64,000 nucleotides of DNA from positions 186,001 through 250,000 of the forward strand of contig NZ_BCRD01000002.1 in the NCBI RefSeq assembly GCF_001552415.1. The letters run 5' to 3'. Each line of letters opens with the position of its first letter. Position 1 is the first letter of the stretch. A program made the translations under genes and the position numbers. Positions 37,508 to 47,789 of the stretch are shown piece by piece. A model generated the notes under the pieces. The model was not told where the DNA came from. It searched no databases and worked only from the letters and a program-made list of their open reading frames with translations. The DNA is from Corynebacterium xerosis NBRC 16721 = ATCC 373 (GTDB taxonomy: Bacteria > Actinomycetota > Actinomycetes > Mycobacteriales > Mycobacteriaceae).

Positions 37508-38743
37508 ATGGATTTCCGCGAATCGGACCGCGCCCGGGAGTACCGCGAACGCCTCGAGGCCTTCATGGACGAGTGCGTGTACCCCGCCGAGGCGACCATC
37601 GCCGAGCAGGTCCGCGCCTCCGGCGATCCGCACCACCACCCGGCGGCGATGGAGGAGCTCAAGGCCGAGGCGAAGTCCCGTGGCCTGTGGAACCTCTTCC
37701 ACCCGCACCCGGGGCGCGGGCCGGGGCTGAGCAACGTCGAGTACGCGCCGCTGGCGGAGATCATGGGCCGCAGCCCCCACATCGCCCCGGAGGCCTGCAA
37801 TTGCAATGCCCCGGACACCGGCAACATGGAGGTCCTCGAGCTCTACGGCACCGAGGAACACCGGCGGCGGTGGCTCGAACCGCTGTTGGCCGGCGAGATC
37901 CGCTCGGCGTTCTGCATGACCGAGCCGGGCGTGGCCTCCTCCGACGCCACCAACGTGGCCATGCGCATGGAGCGCGTCGACGGCGGCTGGAAGCTCAACG
38001 GCCGCAAGTGGTTCACCTCCAACGGGATGCACCCGAACCTGCGGGTGCTCATAGTCATGGGCAAGACCTCGCCGGACGCCGAGACCCACCGCCAGCAGTC
38101 GATGCTCGTGGTTCCGGCGGATGCGCCGGGCGTGACCGTGCTGCGGGACCTGCCGGTGTTCGGCTTCCACGATCGCGAGGGGCACGCGGAAGTGCTCTTC
38201 GACGACGTCGTGGTGCCCGATTTCGACGTGCTGAAGGGAGAAGGAGAGGGATTCCGCATCGCGCAGGACAGGCTCGGCCCCGGACGCATCCACCACTGCA
38301 TGCGGGCCATCGGCATGGCCGAGCGGGCGCTGGAGATGATGTGCCGGCGTGCGCTGGAGCGGTCGACGTTCGGCACGCTCCTGGCCGACCGCGACAACGT
38401 CCGCGACCGCATCGCCCAGGCGCGCATCGACATCGAGATGGCCCGGCTGCTGACGCTCAAGGCCGCGTGGCTGATGGACGAGGCCGGCAACAAGGCCGCC
38501 CGCCAGGAGATCGCGGCGATCAAGGTCGCCGCCCCGGCGACGGCGTTGCGGGTGGTCGACCAGGCGATCCAGCTCTTCGGCGGCGAAGGCGTCACCGATG
38601 ACGTGCCGTTGGCCCAGTTCTGGGCGGGCTTGCGCGCCCTGCGCCTGGCCGACGGCCCAGACGAGGTGCACCTGATGACCATCGCGCGCGGCGAACTCCG
38701 CCGATACCGTGGAGACAGGACACCGAAAGGCGGAGAACGATGA
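37508..38743 (+). CDS. Acyl-CoA dehydrogenase (ACAD10/11-like group)
   Basis: 411-residue flavin acyl-CoA dehydrogenase. CMTEPGVASSDATN and KWFTSNG are the FAD/substrate signatures. RALERSTFGTLLADRDNVRDRIAQARIDIEMARLL is the C-terminal helical bundle, and QLFGGEGVTDDVPLAQFWAGLRALRLADGPDEVHL closes the domain. The protein pairs with a phosphotransferase-like kinase (4-nt overlap), the arrangement found in the fused human ACAD10/11 and in bacterial 4-hydroxyacid pathways. It starts 7 nt after the SDR stop. Confidence 0.92.
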   Translation: MDFRESDRAREYRERLEAFMDECVYPAEATIAEQVRASGDPHHHPAAMEELKAEAKSRGLWNLFHPHPGRGPGLSNVEYAPLAEIMGRSPHIAPEACNCNAPDTGNMEVLELYGTEEHRRRWLEPLLAGEIRSAFCMTEPGVASSDATNVAMRMERVDGGWKLNGRKWFTSNGMHPNLRVLIVMGKTSPDAETHRQQSMLVVPADAPGVTVLRDLPVFGFHDREGHAEVLFDDVVVPDFDVLKGEGEGFRIAQDRLGPGRIHHCMRAIGMAERALEMMCRRALERSTFGTLLADRDNVRDRIAQARIDIEMARLLTLKAAWLMDEAGNKAARQEIAAIKVAAPATALRVVDQAIQLFGGEGVTDDVPLAQFWAGLRALRLADGPDEVHLMTIARGELRRYRGDRTPKGGER

Positions 38744-39792
38744 ACGAGCGAACCGGAACCGGCGACGGCGCCATCACCCCCTTCGACGAGGCCCGGCTGG
38801 CCGAGTGGCTGGAAACGTTGCCCGGCGCCACCCGCGGGCCCGTGCGCCTGGAGCGGCTGGGCGCGGGGCAGTCGAACTTGACCTATCTGGCGCGCGATGC
38901 GGAGGGGCACGTGGTCGTCGTCAGGCGGCCCCCGATGGGTTCGCTGGCGTCGTCGGCCCATGACGTCGCCCGGGAGGGCAGGATCATGGCGGCGCTGGCC
39001 GGCACCGGGGTACCCGTGCCCGAGATCCTCGGCGTGCGGTCCGAACCCGACGTCGCCGAGGTGCCCGTGGTGGCCATGGAGCTCGTCGACGGCACCGCCG
39101 TGACCTCGCCGTCGATCGCCGACGAGATGACGGTGGCGGCGCGCCGGGCGGTCGGGGAGGGGCTCATCGACGCGATGGCCGCCATCCACGCCGTCGACTT
39201 GGCCGAGGTCGGGCTCGATGGCCTGGCTTCCCACGAACCGTATGCGCCGCGGCAGTTGCGCCGCTGGTCGGGACAGTGGGAGAAGACCCGCACCCGCGAC
39301 TCCGCGGCGCTCGACGACCTGACCCGCCGGCTGTGGGACGGCGTCCCCGAGCAGGACGCGACCGTGCTCGTGCACGGCGACCTGCATTTGGGCAACGTCA
39401 TGTGCGACACCGGCACCGGCGAGATCAAGGCCGTCGTCGACTGGGAACTGGCCACGCTGGGCGATCCGCTGGCCGACGTCGGCACCCTGCTGGCCTACTG
39501 GCCCGAGCGGGATGGCCTGGTGCTGCCCGGGTTCGGGGCGGCGCTGGCCGAGGGCTTTCCGACGGGGCCGGAGCTCGCGGACCGTTACCTGGCCGCCACC
39601 GGCCGCGACCGGGCGGCGCTGGAGTACTGGCGCGTCCTGGGGCTGTGGAAGGTGGCCATCATCGCCGAGGGCGTGGTCCGCCGCGTCCGCGACATGCCCG
39701 CCAACGAAGCACCCGTCGGTGCCCCGACCGCGGAGATGGTCGACGGCCTCATCGCCTACGCCACCGGCGCCGCCGACCGCGCGGGGTTGTAG
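38740..39792 (+). CDS. APH-fold kinase of the ACAD10/11 type
   Basis: 350-residue aminoglycoside-phosphotransferase-fold kinase. ERLGAGQSNLTYLAR is the nucleotide loop, VVVRRPP carries the ATP lysine-equivalent strand, VLVHGDLHLGNVM is the catalytic loop and AVVDWELATLGDPLADVG the metal-binding segment. WELAxLGDP is characteristic of the FadE36/ACAD10-11 kinase group. These kinases phosphorylate the 4-hydroxyl of 4-hydroxyacyl-CoA so that the partner dehydrogenase can eliminate phosphate. Antibiotic phosphorylation is unlikely given the neighbours. The ATG overlaps the dehydrogenase stop (ATGA). Confidence 0.9.
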   Translation: MNERTGTGDGAITPFDEARLAEWLETLPGATRGPVRLERLGAGQSNLTYLARDAEGHVVVVRRPPMGSLASSAHDVAREGRIMAALAGTGVPVPEILGVRSEPDVAEVPVVAMELVDGTAVTSPSIADEMTVAARRAVGEGLIDAMAAIHAVDLAEVGLDGLASHEPYAPRQLRRWSGQWEKTRTRDSAALDDLTRRLWDGVPEQDATVLVHGDLHLGNVMCDTGTGEIKAVVDWELATLGDPLADVGTLLAYWPERDGLVLPGFGAALAEGFPTGPELADRYLAATGRDRAALEYWRVLGLWKVAIIAEGVVRRVRDMPANEAPVGAPTAEMVDGLIAYATGAADRAGL

Positions 39793-39823
39793 GGGGCGCT
39801 GCCAATAGCGGGTGGCGCCGGAT

Positions 39824-41803
39824 TCAGCCCCCGAACCGCTGCGCCACCAGGCGTTCCAGGGCCTTGCGGGCCGTGGCGCCGTCGGTGGTCCGCCAGAACG
39901 GCGGCATCGACGCGGCTATCCAGGAGCCGTAGCGCTGCGTGGCCAGGCGGGGGTCCAGCACGGCGACGACTCCGCGGTCGTCGACGGACCGGAGCAGCCG
40001 GCCCGCGCCCTGCGCCATGAGCAGAGCGGCGTGGGTGGCGGAGACCTCCATGAAACCGCTGCGGCCCGCCTCGTTGGCGGCGTCGGAACGCGCGGACAAC
40101 AGCGGGTCGTCGGGGCGTGGGAACGGGATCCGGTCGATGACCACCAGCGACAGCGCCGGTCCGGGGACGTCGACGCCCTGCCACAGCGTCAGGGTGCCGA
40201 AAAGGCACGAGTTCTCCGAGGCCGCGAACTTCTCCACCAGATTGCCGATGGCGTCGTCGCCCTGGCACATCACGTCGAAGGGGAGGCGCTTGCGCATTTC
40301 CTCGGCCGCCGCCTCCGCGCCGCGGCGCGAGGAGAACAGGCCCAACGTGCGCCCGCCCGCGGCCTTGATCAGCTCGGCCATTTCGTCCATGACCTTCGGA
40401 TCCGTGCCGTCGCGGCCGGGCTTGGGCAGGTGCCGGGCGACGTAGAGGATCCCGGACTTGGCCGGATCGAAGGGCGTGCCCACGTCCATGCCGTCCCATT
40501 GCCCCTTCGGCAGGCCCCACGTCGCGGCCATCGCGTCGAAGCGGCCGCCCAACGCCAGCGTCGCCGAGGTCAGCACCACCGTGTTCTCGCCGAACAGCCG
40601 CTCGCGCAGCAGATCCGACACCGTCAGCGGAGCCACGCACAGCGCCCGCCGATCGGTCATCCACACCACGTCGGCCTCGTCGAGGGCGAGCATCCGCACC
40701 GCGGCGTCGTGCATGTTCTCCAGCGCGGCGCGAACGGTCTGACGCTCGGTGGCGTCGCCCTCCTGGCCCGTGGCCAGCGCCGTCTGCGTCTTCCACAGCG
40801 CGTCGCGCAGGGCGGTCAGGGGCACGCCGACGTCCGGGGGAATCTCGTCCCAGCGGCCCACGCCGTCGTCGCCAAGCGACACCAGCGCCTCCTGCAGCAT
40901 TCCCGCCGCGTCCTCCAGATCCGCCGCCTGCTCGGCGGCGCCGACCTTCTTCGCGCGCTTGGCCGTCAACGTGATGCCGGTGGCGGTGAGCTCCTCGGTG
41001 GCCACGGAGGTGATGCGGCCGTCGAGCTCATGGGCCTCGTCGACGATGACGTGGGAATGCTCCGGCAGGATCAGACCATCGGACATCGCGTCGATGGCCA
41101 GCAGCGCATGGTTGGTCACCACCACGTCGACGCCGGCGGCGCGGGCCTTCGCGGCCTCGGCGAAACAGGACTCGCCCATCGGGCACTTCGCCGCGCCCAC
41201 GCACTCCCGCGAGGTCACCGACACCTGCCGCCAGGCCATGTCGGATACGCCGCGCGGAAGGGAATCGCGGTCGCCGTCCTCGGTCTCGCCGGCCCATTCG
41301 CGCAGCTCCAGGACCTGGGCCGCCGTGCGCGACAGCGCCGAAGGGTCGATGAGAGCGCCGGTGTCGCCGATGCCGTCGTCCTGGTCCAGCGGCACCTCGG
41401 CGACCTTGTTCTGGCACAGGTAGTTGTTGCGGCCCTTGAGGATCGCGAACGTCGGCCGCCGCGACAGATGCGGCTCCAGCGCGTCGGCCAGGCGCGGCAG
41501 ATCGCGCTCGACGAGCTGGCGCTGCAGTGCGATCGTCGCCGTCGAGACGATCACGGCTTCGTCGTCCTCCATCGCCCGCACGATCGCGGGGATCAGATAC
41601 GCCAGCGACTTGCCGGTGCCGGTGCCGGCCTGGACCGCCAGGTGGCGGCCGGCGTCGAGCGCCTCGTGGACCGACCGGGCCATCTTCACCTGCCCGGACC
41701 GCTCCTTGCCGCCCAGGGCGGCGACGGCGTGGCCGAGCAGGGCCTCGACGCCGTCGGGGGACGCGGGGTCGTCGATCGCGTCGTGCACCGCGGGATCAGA
41801 CAC
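39824..41803 (-). CDS. dinG: DinG-like XPD-family DNA helicase
   Basis: 659-residue superfamily 2 helicase. Walker A is [13 protein letters not shown] and motif II is [10 protein letters not shown] cysteine set ([22 protein letters not shown]) would hold the iron-sulfur cluster of the XPD/DinG group. [21 protein letters not shown] is motif VI. It likely unwinds R-loops, D-loops or G-quadruplex DNA in repair. The GTG start overlaps the end of pncB by 8 nt, so the two form an operon; M. tuberculosis has the same pair (Rv1329c-Rv1330c). Confidence 0.92.
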   Translation of the reverse strand: MSDPAVHDAIDDPASPDGVEALLGHAVAALGGKERSGQVKMARSVHEALDAGRHLAVQAGTGTGKSLAYLIPAIVRAMEDDEAVIVSTATIALQRQLVERDLPRLADALEPHLSRRPTFAILKGRNNYLCQNKVAEVPLDQDDGIGDTGALIDPSALSRTAAQVLELREWAGETEDGDRDSLPRGVSDMAWRQVSVTSRECVGAAKCPMGESCFAEAAKARAAGVDVVVTNHALLAIDAMSDGLILPEHSHVIVDEAHELDGRITSVATEELTATGITLTAKRAKKVGAAEQAADLEDAAGMLQEALVSLGDDGVGRWDEIPPDVGVPLTALRDALWKTQTALATGQEGDATERQTVRAALENMHDAAVRMLALDEADVVWMTDRRALCVAPLTVSDLLRERLFGENTVVLTSATLALGGRFDAMAATWGLPKGQWDGMDVGTPFDPAKSGILYVARHLPKPGRDGTDPKVMDEMAELIKAAGGRTLGLFSSRRGAEAAAEEMRKRLPFDVMCQGDDAIGNLVEKFAASENSCLFGTLTLWQGVDVPGPALSLVVIDRIPFPRPDDPLLSARSDAANEAGRSGFMEVSATHAALLMAQGAGRLLRSVDDRGVVAVLDPRLATQRYGSWIAASMPPFWRTTDGATARKALERLVAQRFGG

Positions 41804-43118
41804 CGGCGAAGCGGACGTGCAGGACCGGCTCGTCGCGGGACAGGGCCAGGCCCTCCCACGGCAGGGAGATCAGGGCGCGGGCCAGGTGGTCGCGGCTGTC
41901 CTCGAGCGTCGGCAGGCCGTCGGAAAGCTCGCCGCCGCGCACCATCGGGATGGTCAGGTCGACGGCGTCGAGCGTGCCGGTGTCCGGGGCGTCGCTGCCC
42001 AGCGGGAAGGCGATTTCCTCCACGGCCGTGCCGGACCGCCGGCAGGCGCGCACCGCGGCCTTGGCTCCGCCGTGGCTCTTCTTGTCGCGGGATCGCTTGG
42101 CGACGGGCACCCCGTCGACCTCGACCAGCTTGTAGACCAACCCGGCCGTCGGCGCCCCGGAACCGGTGACCACGGACGTGCCCACGCCGTAGACGTCGAC
42201 GGGCTCGGCGCGCAGCGCGGCGATGGCGAATTCGTCGAGGTCGGAGGACACGACGATGCGGGTGTTGTGGGCGCCCAGGCCGTCGAGCTGCTGGCGGACC
42301 TGGCGGGCCAGCACGCCCAGGTCACCGGAGTCGATGCGCACCGCGCCGAGCTCCGGGCCGGCGACCTCGATGGCGGTGGCCACGCCGGCGGTGATGTCGT
42401 AGGTGTCCACCAGCAGCGTGGTGTCCAGGCCCAGGGTCTCGACCTGCGCGCGGAAGGCCCCGGCCTCGTCGGGCGTGCCGTCGGCGTTGGTGTGCAGCAG
42501 CGTCCACGAGTGCGCGGCGGTGCCGGAGGCGGGGATGCCGTAGCGGGCGGCGGCCTCCAGGTTCGACGTGGCGGTGAATCCGGCCAGGTAGGAGGCGCGG
42601 GCGGCGGTGACCGCGGCGTCTTCGTGGGTGCGGCGCGAGCCCATCTCGATGATTGGCCGCCCGCCGGCGGCGGTGACCATGCGCGCGGCGGCCGAGGCGA
42701 TGGCGGAGTCGGCGTTGAGGATCGACAGGATCACCGTCTCCAGGATCACGCACTCGGCGAAGGTGCCGCGCACGGTGAGGATCGGGGAGGCGGGGAAGTA
42801 CAGCTCGCCCTCGCGGTATCCGTCGATGTCGCCGTTGAACCGGTAGTTGCGCAGGTAGTCCAGCGTCGCGTCGTCGAGGAAGTCCAGCGTCGCCAGCTGG
42901 TCCTCGGTGAACCGGAAGCGCGAGATGGCGTCGAGGACGCGGGCGGTGCCGGCGACGACGCCGTAGCGGCGCTCGTTGGGCAGCCGGCGGCCGAAGACCT
43001 CGAACGCGCACTGCCGGTCCGCCGTGCCGTCGCGGAGGGACGCCTGCAGCATGGTCAGCTCGTACTTGTCCGTCAGCAGGGCGGTCGACTCTGTGGTGGG
43101 GGAGGTCGGATTCGTCAC
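41796..43118 (-). CDS. pncB: Nicotinate phosphoribosyltransferase
   Basis: 440-residue enzyme of NAD salvage joining nicotinate to [22 protein letters not shown] is the conserved N-terminus; [33 protein letters not shown] and [14 protein letters not shown] form the active site. [15 protein letters not shown] and [13 protein letters not shown] supply the PRPP-binding strands. The frame is open to 43379. A -10 box TAGACT (reverse strand, 43131-43126) 7 nt before GTG 43118 fixes the start ([12 protein letters not shown]). It is divergent from clpS, with only 75 nt between the starts. Confidence 0.95.
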   Translation of the reverse strand: MTNPTSPTTESTALLTDKYELTMLQASLRDGTADRQCAFEVFGRRLPNERRYGVVAGTARVLDAISRFRFTEDQLATLDFLDDATLDYLRNYRFNGDIDGYREGELYFPASPILTVRGTFAECVILETVILSILNADSAIASAAARMVTAAGGRPIIEMGSRRTHEDAAVTAARASYLAGFTATSNLEAAARYGIPASGTAAHSWTLLHTNADGTPDEAGAFRAQVETLGLDTTLLVDTYDITAGVATAIEVAGPELGAVRIDSGDLGVLARQVRQQLDGLGAHNTRIVVSSDLDEFAIAALRAEPVDVYGVGTSVVTGSGAPTAGLVYKLVEVDGVPVAKRSRDKKSHGGAKAAVRACRRSGTAVEEIAFPLGSDAPDTGTLDAVDLTIPMVRGGELSDGLPTLEDSRDHLARALISLPWEGLALSRDEPVLHVRFAGV

Positions 43119-43193
43119 GGGGCCGAGTCTAGCGGGGCGCGGCGCCGGGGTGGCCCGGTGCACGCGATCGCCCGCGTCGTTATCCTTGGGCGC

Positions 43194-43487
43194 ATGACCA
43201 TGCCAGCCGCCACCCCGATGGGCGTCATCGACGCCGAGACCGTGACCGAGTCGAATCGGCCATGGCAGTGCGTCGTGTGGGACGACCCGGTCAATTCGAT
43301 GAGCTACGTGACCTACGTGTTCCAGATGTTGTTCGGCATGGACCGCAAGAAGGCCCACGAGTTGATGCTGAAGGTGCACAACGAGGGCAAGGCCGTCGTG
43401 TCGTCGGGTGAGCGCGACAAGGTGGAGTCAGACGTGAAGAAGCTGCACAAGGCGGGCCTGTGGGCCACCATGCAGCAAGCCGATTAG
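43194..43487 (+). CDS. clpS: ClpS adaptor protein
   Basis: 97-residue N-end-rule adaptor that delivers substrates to ClpC1[47 protein letters not shown] is the full ClpS signature, with the Asp-Asp-x-x-Asn substrate pocket. A -10 box TATCCT (43181-43186) is 7 nt before the ATG, so the mRNA is leaderless. It heads clpS-DUF2017-P1 peptidase as in M. tuberculosis Rv1331-Rv1333. Confidence 0.95.
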   Translation: MTMPAATPMGVIDAETVTESNRPWQCVVWDDPVNSMSYVTYVFQMLFGMDRKKAHELMLKVHNEGKAVVSSGERDKVESDVKKLHKAGLWATMQQAD

Positions 43488-43499
43488 AGGAGATTGCCC

Positions 43500-44051
43500 A
43501 TGCGCCCCTGGAAGAGGAAGCGGGGGATGCTGCGAGGCGGCGCCCGGTACGTCACGGTCCTGGAGCCGGCGGAGCGCGCGTTGCTGGGGGAGTTGTCGGC
43601 CACGGTCGCCGATGCGTTGATCGGGCGCGCGCGGTCGGCGCCGAAGGATGAGTTGTCGGAGCTGACGGGCATGCCGTCGGGTCATGCGGAGGCGCCGGAG
43701 GATCCGCGCCTGGCCCGCCTGCTGCCGGATTTCGCCGCGGAGGGCGATGAGTCGGTGGAGGGCGAGAATCAGCTGATGCGCCAGCTCCACGAGTCGGAGA
43801 TCGTCAAGGGCAAGCTGACGGATCTGCGGGCGATCATCGAGGCCCTGGAGCCGGCCGACAACGGCCAGGTATCGCTGACCGAGGAGCAGGCGAACCAGTG
43901 GATCGCGGCGATCAACAGCCTGCGCCTGTACCTCCATGCCGCGTTGGAGGGCCATGACGGCCCGATCGCGAAGGCGGAGGAGACCGATGCGATGTACCAG
44001 TGGCTCAGCTACAACCAGGAGTCGCTGGTGCAGGAGCTGATGCGGGAATGA
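43500..44051 (+). CDS. DUF2017 family protein
   Basis: 183-residue cytoplasmic, mostly helical protein of the actinobacterial DUF2017 family (RV1332 counterpart). Function unknown; the invariant neighbourhood with clpS suggests a link to Clp proteolysis. ATG 43500 follows AGAGGAG by 7 nt. The C-terminal [14 protein letters not shown] is a typical family end. The stop overlaps the next ATG (ATGA). Confidence 0.87.
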   Translation: MRPWKRKRGMLRGGARYVTVLEPAERALLGELSATVADALIGRARSAPKDELSELTGMPSGHAEAPEDPRLARLLPDFAAEGDESVEGENQLMRQLHESEIVKGKLTDLRAIIEALEPADNGQVSLTEEQANQWIAAINSLRLYLHAALEGHDGPIAKAEETDAMYQWLSYNQESLVQELMRE

Positions 44052-45244
44052 CCGGGCCCGCCGTCGCATCCGCGTCGTTCGGGGGCCGCTTGACGACGGG
44101 GCCGGCCGCAGATCCGTCCCGCCTCCCCGGAGTTTCCGTCGGGCACGCATCCGCCGCGGACACCGGCGTCACCGTCGTCGCCTGCCCCGAGGGTGCGGTC
44201 GCGGCGGTGGACGTGCGCGGCGGCGGCCCCGGCACCCGGGAGACCGATCTGCTGGAGCCGCACAACACGGTGCGCGAGGCTCACGCGATCGTCTTGTCGG
44301 GCGGTTCGGCCTTCGGGCTCGCCGCGGCCGACGGCGTCATGCGCGGCCTGGCCGAGCGCGGCCACGGGTTCGGCGTCACCGAGGAGTTCCCCGACGTCCG
44401 CGTGCCCATCGTGCCGGCGGCCGTGATCTTCGATCTGCTGCTCGGCGAGCGCCACGTGCCCGACGCCGACATGGGCCGCGCCGCCTTGGCCGACGCCCTC
44501 GACGGCTCCGAAGCCGACACCGACTCCGATGCCGGCTCAGGTGCCGGCTCCGATGCTGGCTACAACTCTGGTTCCGACTCGGGTTCCGGCTGCGTCGGCG
44601 CCGGCACGGGCGCGATGGCCGGGGCGATCAAGGGCGGCGTGGGCCGCGCGGCGGTGACGCTGGCCGACGGTTCGACCGTCGCCGCCATCGTCGTGGCCAA
44701 TCCCATGGGCGCCGTCGCGGGGCCCGATGGCCGGCTGTGGGCCGACCCGGGCCGCGGCGTCATCCCCGAATCCGCGCTGGCGGCGATCGGGGAGCGGTTC
44801 GTCGGGCTGACCAAGGTCCCGGTGCCGAAAGACGCCGCCGGAGGTGGCGGCGATGGGGCCGTCGGAAAGCTCAACACCACCATCGGGTGCATCGTCACCG
44901 ACGCCGCGCTGACGCAGGACCAGGCGAAACGGTTGGCCATGGCCGGGCACGACGGCCTGGCCCGCGCGATCCGCCCCGCGCACCTGCCCATGGACGGCGA
45001 CACCCTGTTTTGCCTCGCGACGGGAACGTTCCGCGCGGCCGGCGCGTTGGAGGGGGAGAAGGACCCGGCGGGGCCGTCGGCAAGCGATTCCGTCGACCCG
45101 GCGGTGCTGGCGCTGCTGTCCGCGGCTGCGGCCGACGCCGTCGAGCACGCCATCGTCGACGCCGTCACTGCGGCCGAGTCGAGGGCGGGCGTGCCGTCGT
45201 TCACCGACCTGATCCAGCCCGGGCGCGCCGGGCACGCGGGGTAA
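44048..45244 (+). CDS. P1-family (DmpA/BapA-like) Ntn-type peptidase
   Basis: 398-residue self-processing hydrolase of peptidase family P1 (Rv1333 counterpart). [18 protein letters not shown] and [15 protein letters not shown] open the fold. [16 protein letters not shown] and [16 protein letters not shown] are conserved, and [17 protein letters not shown] is the autocleavage/nucleophile region. Between residues 155 and 182 is a Ser/Asp/Gly-rich insertion not typical of the family, and an Ala/Ser/Asp-rich stretch occurs before the C-terminal helix. The ATG is coupled to the upstream stop (ATGA). Substrate unknown; aminopeptidase or amidase activity is likely. Confidence 0.87.
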   Translation: MTGPAVASASFGGRLTTGPAADPSRLPGVSVGHASAADTGVTVVACPEGAVAAVDVRGGGPGTRETDLLEPHNTVREAHAIVLSGGSAFGLAAADGVMRGLAERGHGFGVTEEFPDVRVPIVPAAVIFDLLLGERHVPDADMGRAALADALDGSEADTDSDAGSGAGSDAGYNSGSDSGSGCVGAGTGAMAGAIKGGVGRAAVTLADGSTVAAIVVANPMGAVAGPDGRLWADPGRGVIPESALAAIGERFVGLTKVPVPKDAAGGGGDGAVGKLNTTIGCIVTDAALTQDQAKRLAMAGHDGLARAIRPAHLPMDGDTLFCLATGTFRAAGALEGEKDPAGPSASDSVDPAVLALLSAAAADAVEHAIVDAVTAAESRAGVPSFTDLIQPGRAGHAG

Positions 45245-45316
45245 GCGGGACCGGCCCACCGGCCGCACCGCCCGCCATGCCCGCCCGGCCCCGAAACCCG
45301 AAAGGACCCCACCACA

Positions 45317-46027
45317 GTGACCATGCAGCCCGGACCCAGGGGACGGCGACCCGACCCGTACGCCCGGGGCCCGGGATACGGGGCCAACCCGTTCGCGGGG
45401 CCCGGCGCCGGCGCGGGCGTTCCCGCGCGGCGACGCACCAACGCCGTCGCGCCGAGGACCGCCGATGGTGGCATCGGCTCGGCCCTGAGCACCGCCATCG
45501 GGTTCACCGTGGTGACGTGGGCGGTGTTCTTCATCAACCAGATCGTGTTCCTCGGCGGGCTCAACCAGCTGCTGGGGCTGCGGCCGCTGGACACGCAGGG
45601 ACTGTGGGGCATCCTCTTCGCCCCGGTGCTCCACGCCGACATGCAGCACCTCATGGCCAACACCGTGCCCGCCGCGTTGTTCGCCGGGCTCATCGCCTTC
45701 ACGTCGAAGAAGCTGTGGTGGCAGGTCACGGCCATCGTCATGGTGGTCTCCGGCGTGGCCACGTGGTTCATCGGCGGCGTCGGCACCGCCCACGTCGGCG
45801 CCTCCGGCCTGGTCTACGGCTGGCTGGCGTTCCTCATCGCGCGCGGCTTCTACAACCGCGCCCCGGGCCAGATCCTGCTGGGCATGATCCTCGGCTTCGG
45901 CTACTCCGGCCTGATCTGGGGCGTGTTCCCCACCGAACTCGGCGTCAGCTGGCAGATGCACCTCTTCGGGGCCATCGGCGGCGTCCTCGCCGCATCCATG
46001 CTCAAGCGGGGGAGGGCGGCGCGGTGA
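45317..46027 (+). CDS. Rhomboid-family intramembrane serine protease
   Basis: 236-residue membrane protein with a proline/glycine-rich cytoplasmic N-terminus and six hydrophobic helices. [20 protein letters not shown] is the conserved H-x-x-x-N region, [15 protein letters not shown] has catalytic Ser163, and [15 protein letters not shown] has catalytic His215. It corresponds to M. tuberculosis Rv1337. In that species mec, cysO and cysM lie between the P1 peptidase and this gene; here only 72 nt separate them. GTG 45317 follows AAAGGA; ATG 45323 is an alternative. Confidence 0.9.
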   Translation: MTMQPGPRGRRPDPYARGPGYGANPFAGPGAGAGVPARRRTNAVAPRTADGGIGSALSTAIGFTVVTWAVFFINQIVFLGGLNQLLGLRPLDTQGLWGILFAPVLHADMQHLMANTVPAALFAGLIAFTSKKLWWQVTAIVMVVSGVATWFIGGVGTAHVGASGLVYGWLAFLIARGFYNRAPGQILLGMILGFGYSGLIWGVFPTELGVSWQMHLFGAIGGVLAASMLKRGRAAR

Positions 46028-46028
46028 G

Positions 46029-46039
46029 CGTCGCAAAGC
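46029..46039 (+). repeat. Dispersed 11-bp motif, rhomboid-murI spacer
   Basis: CGTCGCAAAGC starts 1 nt after the rhomboid gene stop. Confidence 0.6.
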
Positions 46040-46062
46040 AGGGAAGGGACGCGAAAGGAATA

Positions 46063-46938
46063 ATGACCCAGCGGGACGAGAACCAGCCGGACCTGAGCCC
46101 GGACATGACCCAGGACGGCGACCGGCCGGCGATCGACCGCACCGCGCCCATCGGCGTCTTCGACTCCGGCGTCGGCGGGCTGACCGTCGCGCGCGCCATC
46201 GTCGACCAGTTGCCCCACGAGTCGATGATCTACGTCGGCGACACCGCCAACGGGCCCTACGGGCCGCTGCGCATCGCCGAAGTGCGCGAGCACGCCGAAG
46301 CCATCGCCGACGACCTCGTCGCCCGCGGCTGCAAAATGATCGTCATCGCCTGCAACACCGCCTCCGCCGCCTTCCTGCGCGACGCCCGCGAGCGCTACCC
46401 CGTCCCCGTCGTCGAGGTCATCCTGCCCGCCGTGCGCCGCGCGGTGTCGGCGACCCGCAACGGCAAAGTCGGTGTCATCGGCACCGCGGCGACCATCCGC
46501 TCCCGCGCGTACCAGGACCTGTTCGACGCGGTGCCCGGCGTCGACGTCTCCGCCACCGACTGCCCGCGCTTCGTCGACTTCGTCGAACGCGGCATCACCT
46601 CGGGTCGGCAGATCCTCGGCCTGGCCGAGGGGTACCTGGCCCCGCTGCAGGCCGACGGCGTGGACACCCTCGTCCTCGGCTGCACCCACTACCCGCTGCT
46701 GTCCGGCGTGGTGCAGCTGGCCATGGGCGACGACGTCACCCTGGTGTCCTCGGCGGAGGAAACCGCCAAGGACGTGCTGCGCACCCTGACCAAACTCGAC
46801 CTGCTCGCCGACCCCGAAACGGATCCGCCGCCGACGCGGATCTTCGAATCCACCGGCGACCCCGAGATGTTCCAGCGCCTGGCCGCGCGGTTCCTCGGCC
46901 CCGCGATCACGGACGTCAGCCCCCACGCCGGGCACTGA
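46063..46938 (+). CDS. murI: Glutamate racemase
   Basis: 291-residue racemase producing D-glutamate for peptidoglycan. [17 protein letters not shown] has the first catalytic region, [12 protein letters not shown] the first active-site cysteine, and [14 protein letters not shown] the second. The N-terminus has an extra 28 acidic residues compared with typical MurI. GAAAGGA is 5 nt before ATG 46063. It sits between the rhomboid and metallo-beta-lactamase genes, as in M. tuberculosis (Rv1337-Rv1339). Confidence 0.95.
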   Translation: MTQRDENQPDLSPDMTQDGDRPAIDRTAPIGVFDSGVGGLTVARAIVDQLPHESMIYVGDTANGPYGPLRIAEVREHAEAIADDLVARGCKMIVIACNTASAAFLRDARERYPVPVVEVILPAVRRAVSATRNGKVGVIGTAATIRSRAYQDLFDAVPGVDVSATDCPRFVDFVERGITSGRQILGLAEGYLAPLQADGVDTLVLGCTHYPLLSGVVQLAMGDDVTLVSSAEETAKDVLRTLTKLDLLADPETDPPPTRIFESTGDPEMFQRLAARFLGPAITDVSPHAGH

Positions 46939-47000
46939 TCCCGCGGCCGATTCGGAGCGTCGGCATGCCCCATGCCGGGGTGGCGTGGCATTGTGGGGTT

Positions 47001-47771
47001 ATGAAAGTGACGGTACTGGGATGCACGGGGAGCATGGGCGGCCCCGACGCGGCGGCCTCCGGATTCCTCGTCGAGTCGGGCGTTGGCGCCGATGACCGGG
47101 CGTTCGTCATGGACTTCGGCCCCGGCGTGCTCGGGGAGCTGCAGAAGTACCGCGACCCCGCGGAGCTGGACATCGTGCTGACCCACCTGCACGCCGACCA
47201 CTGCCTGGACATCCCGGGTCTGCTGGTCTGGCGCAGGTTCCACCCGAACAAACCGTCGGCGCACCGCAACTTGCTGTGGGGCCCCGCCGACACCGCCGAC
47301 CGTCTGGGGCACGCCTCCGCCGACACCGGCGACGGCTTCGACGACCTCGGCGACACCTTCGACATCCGCGCCATCGCCGAACGCACGCCGTTCGACGTCG
47401 CCGGACTGACCGTCGAGGCGTTCCCCATGGTCCACCCGATCGAAGCGTGGGGCTTCCGCATCACCGGGCCCAACGGAACCATCGCCTACACCGGCGACAC
47501 CGGCTGGACCGACGCCGTGATCGACCTGGCGCGCGACGCCGACGTGCTGATCTGCGAGGCCACCTGGTGCGGCGACGGCGAAGACAAGCCCGCCGACATG
47601 CACCTGTCCGGCGCCGAAGCCGGCCGTGCCGCCGCGTTGGCCGGGGCGGGGAAGCTGGTGCTGACCCACATCCCGCCCTACGGCGACCCCGACGGTGCGC
47701 TGGCCGCCGCCCGCGCCGAATTCGACGGGCCCATCGAGCTGGCCCGCCCCGGGATGGTCATCGAACCGTAG
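47001..47771 (+). CDS. Metallo-beta-lactamase-fold phosphodiesterase-like protein (Rv1339-like)
   Basis: 256-residue metallohydrolase. LTHLHADHCLD is the HxHxDH zinc motif; MVHPIEAWGFRI, YTGDTGWTDAVIDLARDADVLICEATW and LTHIPPYGDP supply the remaining ligands. The M. tuberculosis counterpart Rv1339 is reported as an atypical class II cAMP phosphodiesterase, and the same role is plausible here. A -10-like CATTGT (46989-46994) is 6 nt before the ATG, giving a leaderless start. Confidence 0.88.
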   Translation: MKVTVLGCTGSMGGPDAAASGFLVESGVGADDRAFVMDFGPGVLGELQKYRDPAELDIVLTHLHADHCLDIPGLLVWRRFHPNKPSAHRNLLWGPADTADRLGHASADTGDGFDDLGDTFDIRAIAERTPFDVAGLTVEAFPMVHPIEAWGFRITGPNGTIAYTGDTGWTDAVIDLARDADVLICEATWCGDGEDKPADMHLSGAEAGRAAALAGAGKLVLTHIPPYGDPDGALAAARAEFDGPIELARPGMVIEP

Positions 47772-47789
47772 GGCGGTACCGTTGGGGCC

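Noticed and set aside
38740..39792. An aminoglycoside resistance kinase
   Set aside because: The WELAxLGDP signature, 4-nt overlap with an acyl-CoA dehydrogenase and shared TetR operator point to acyl-CoA metabolism.
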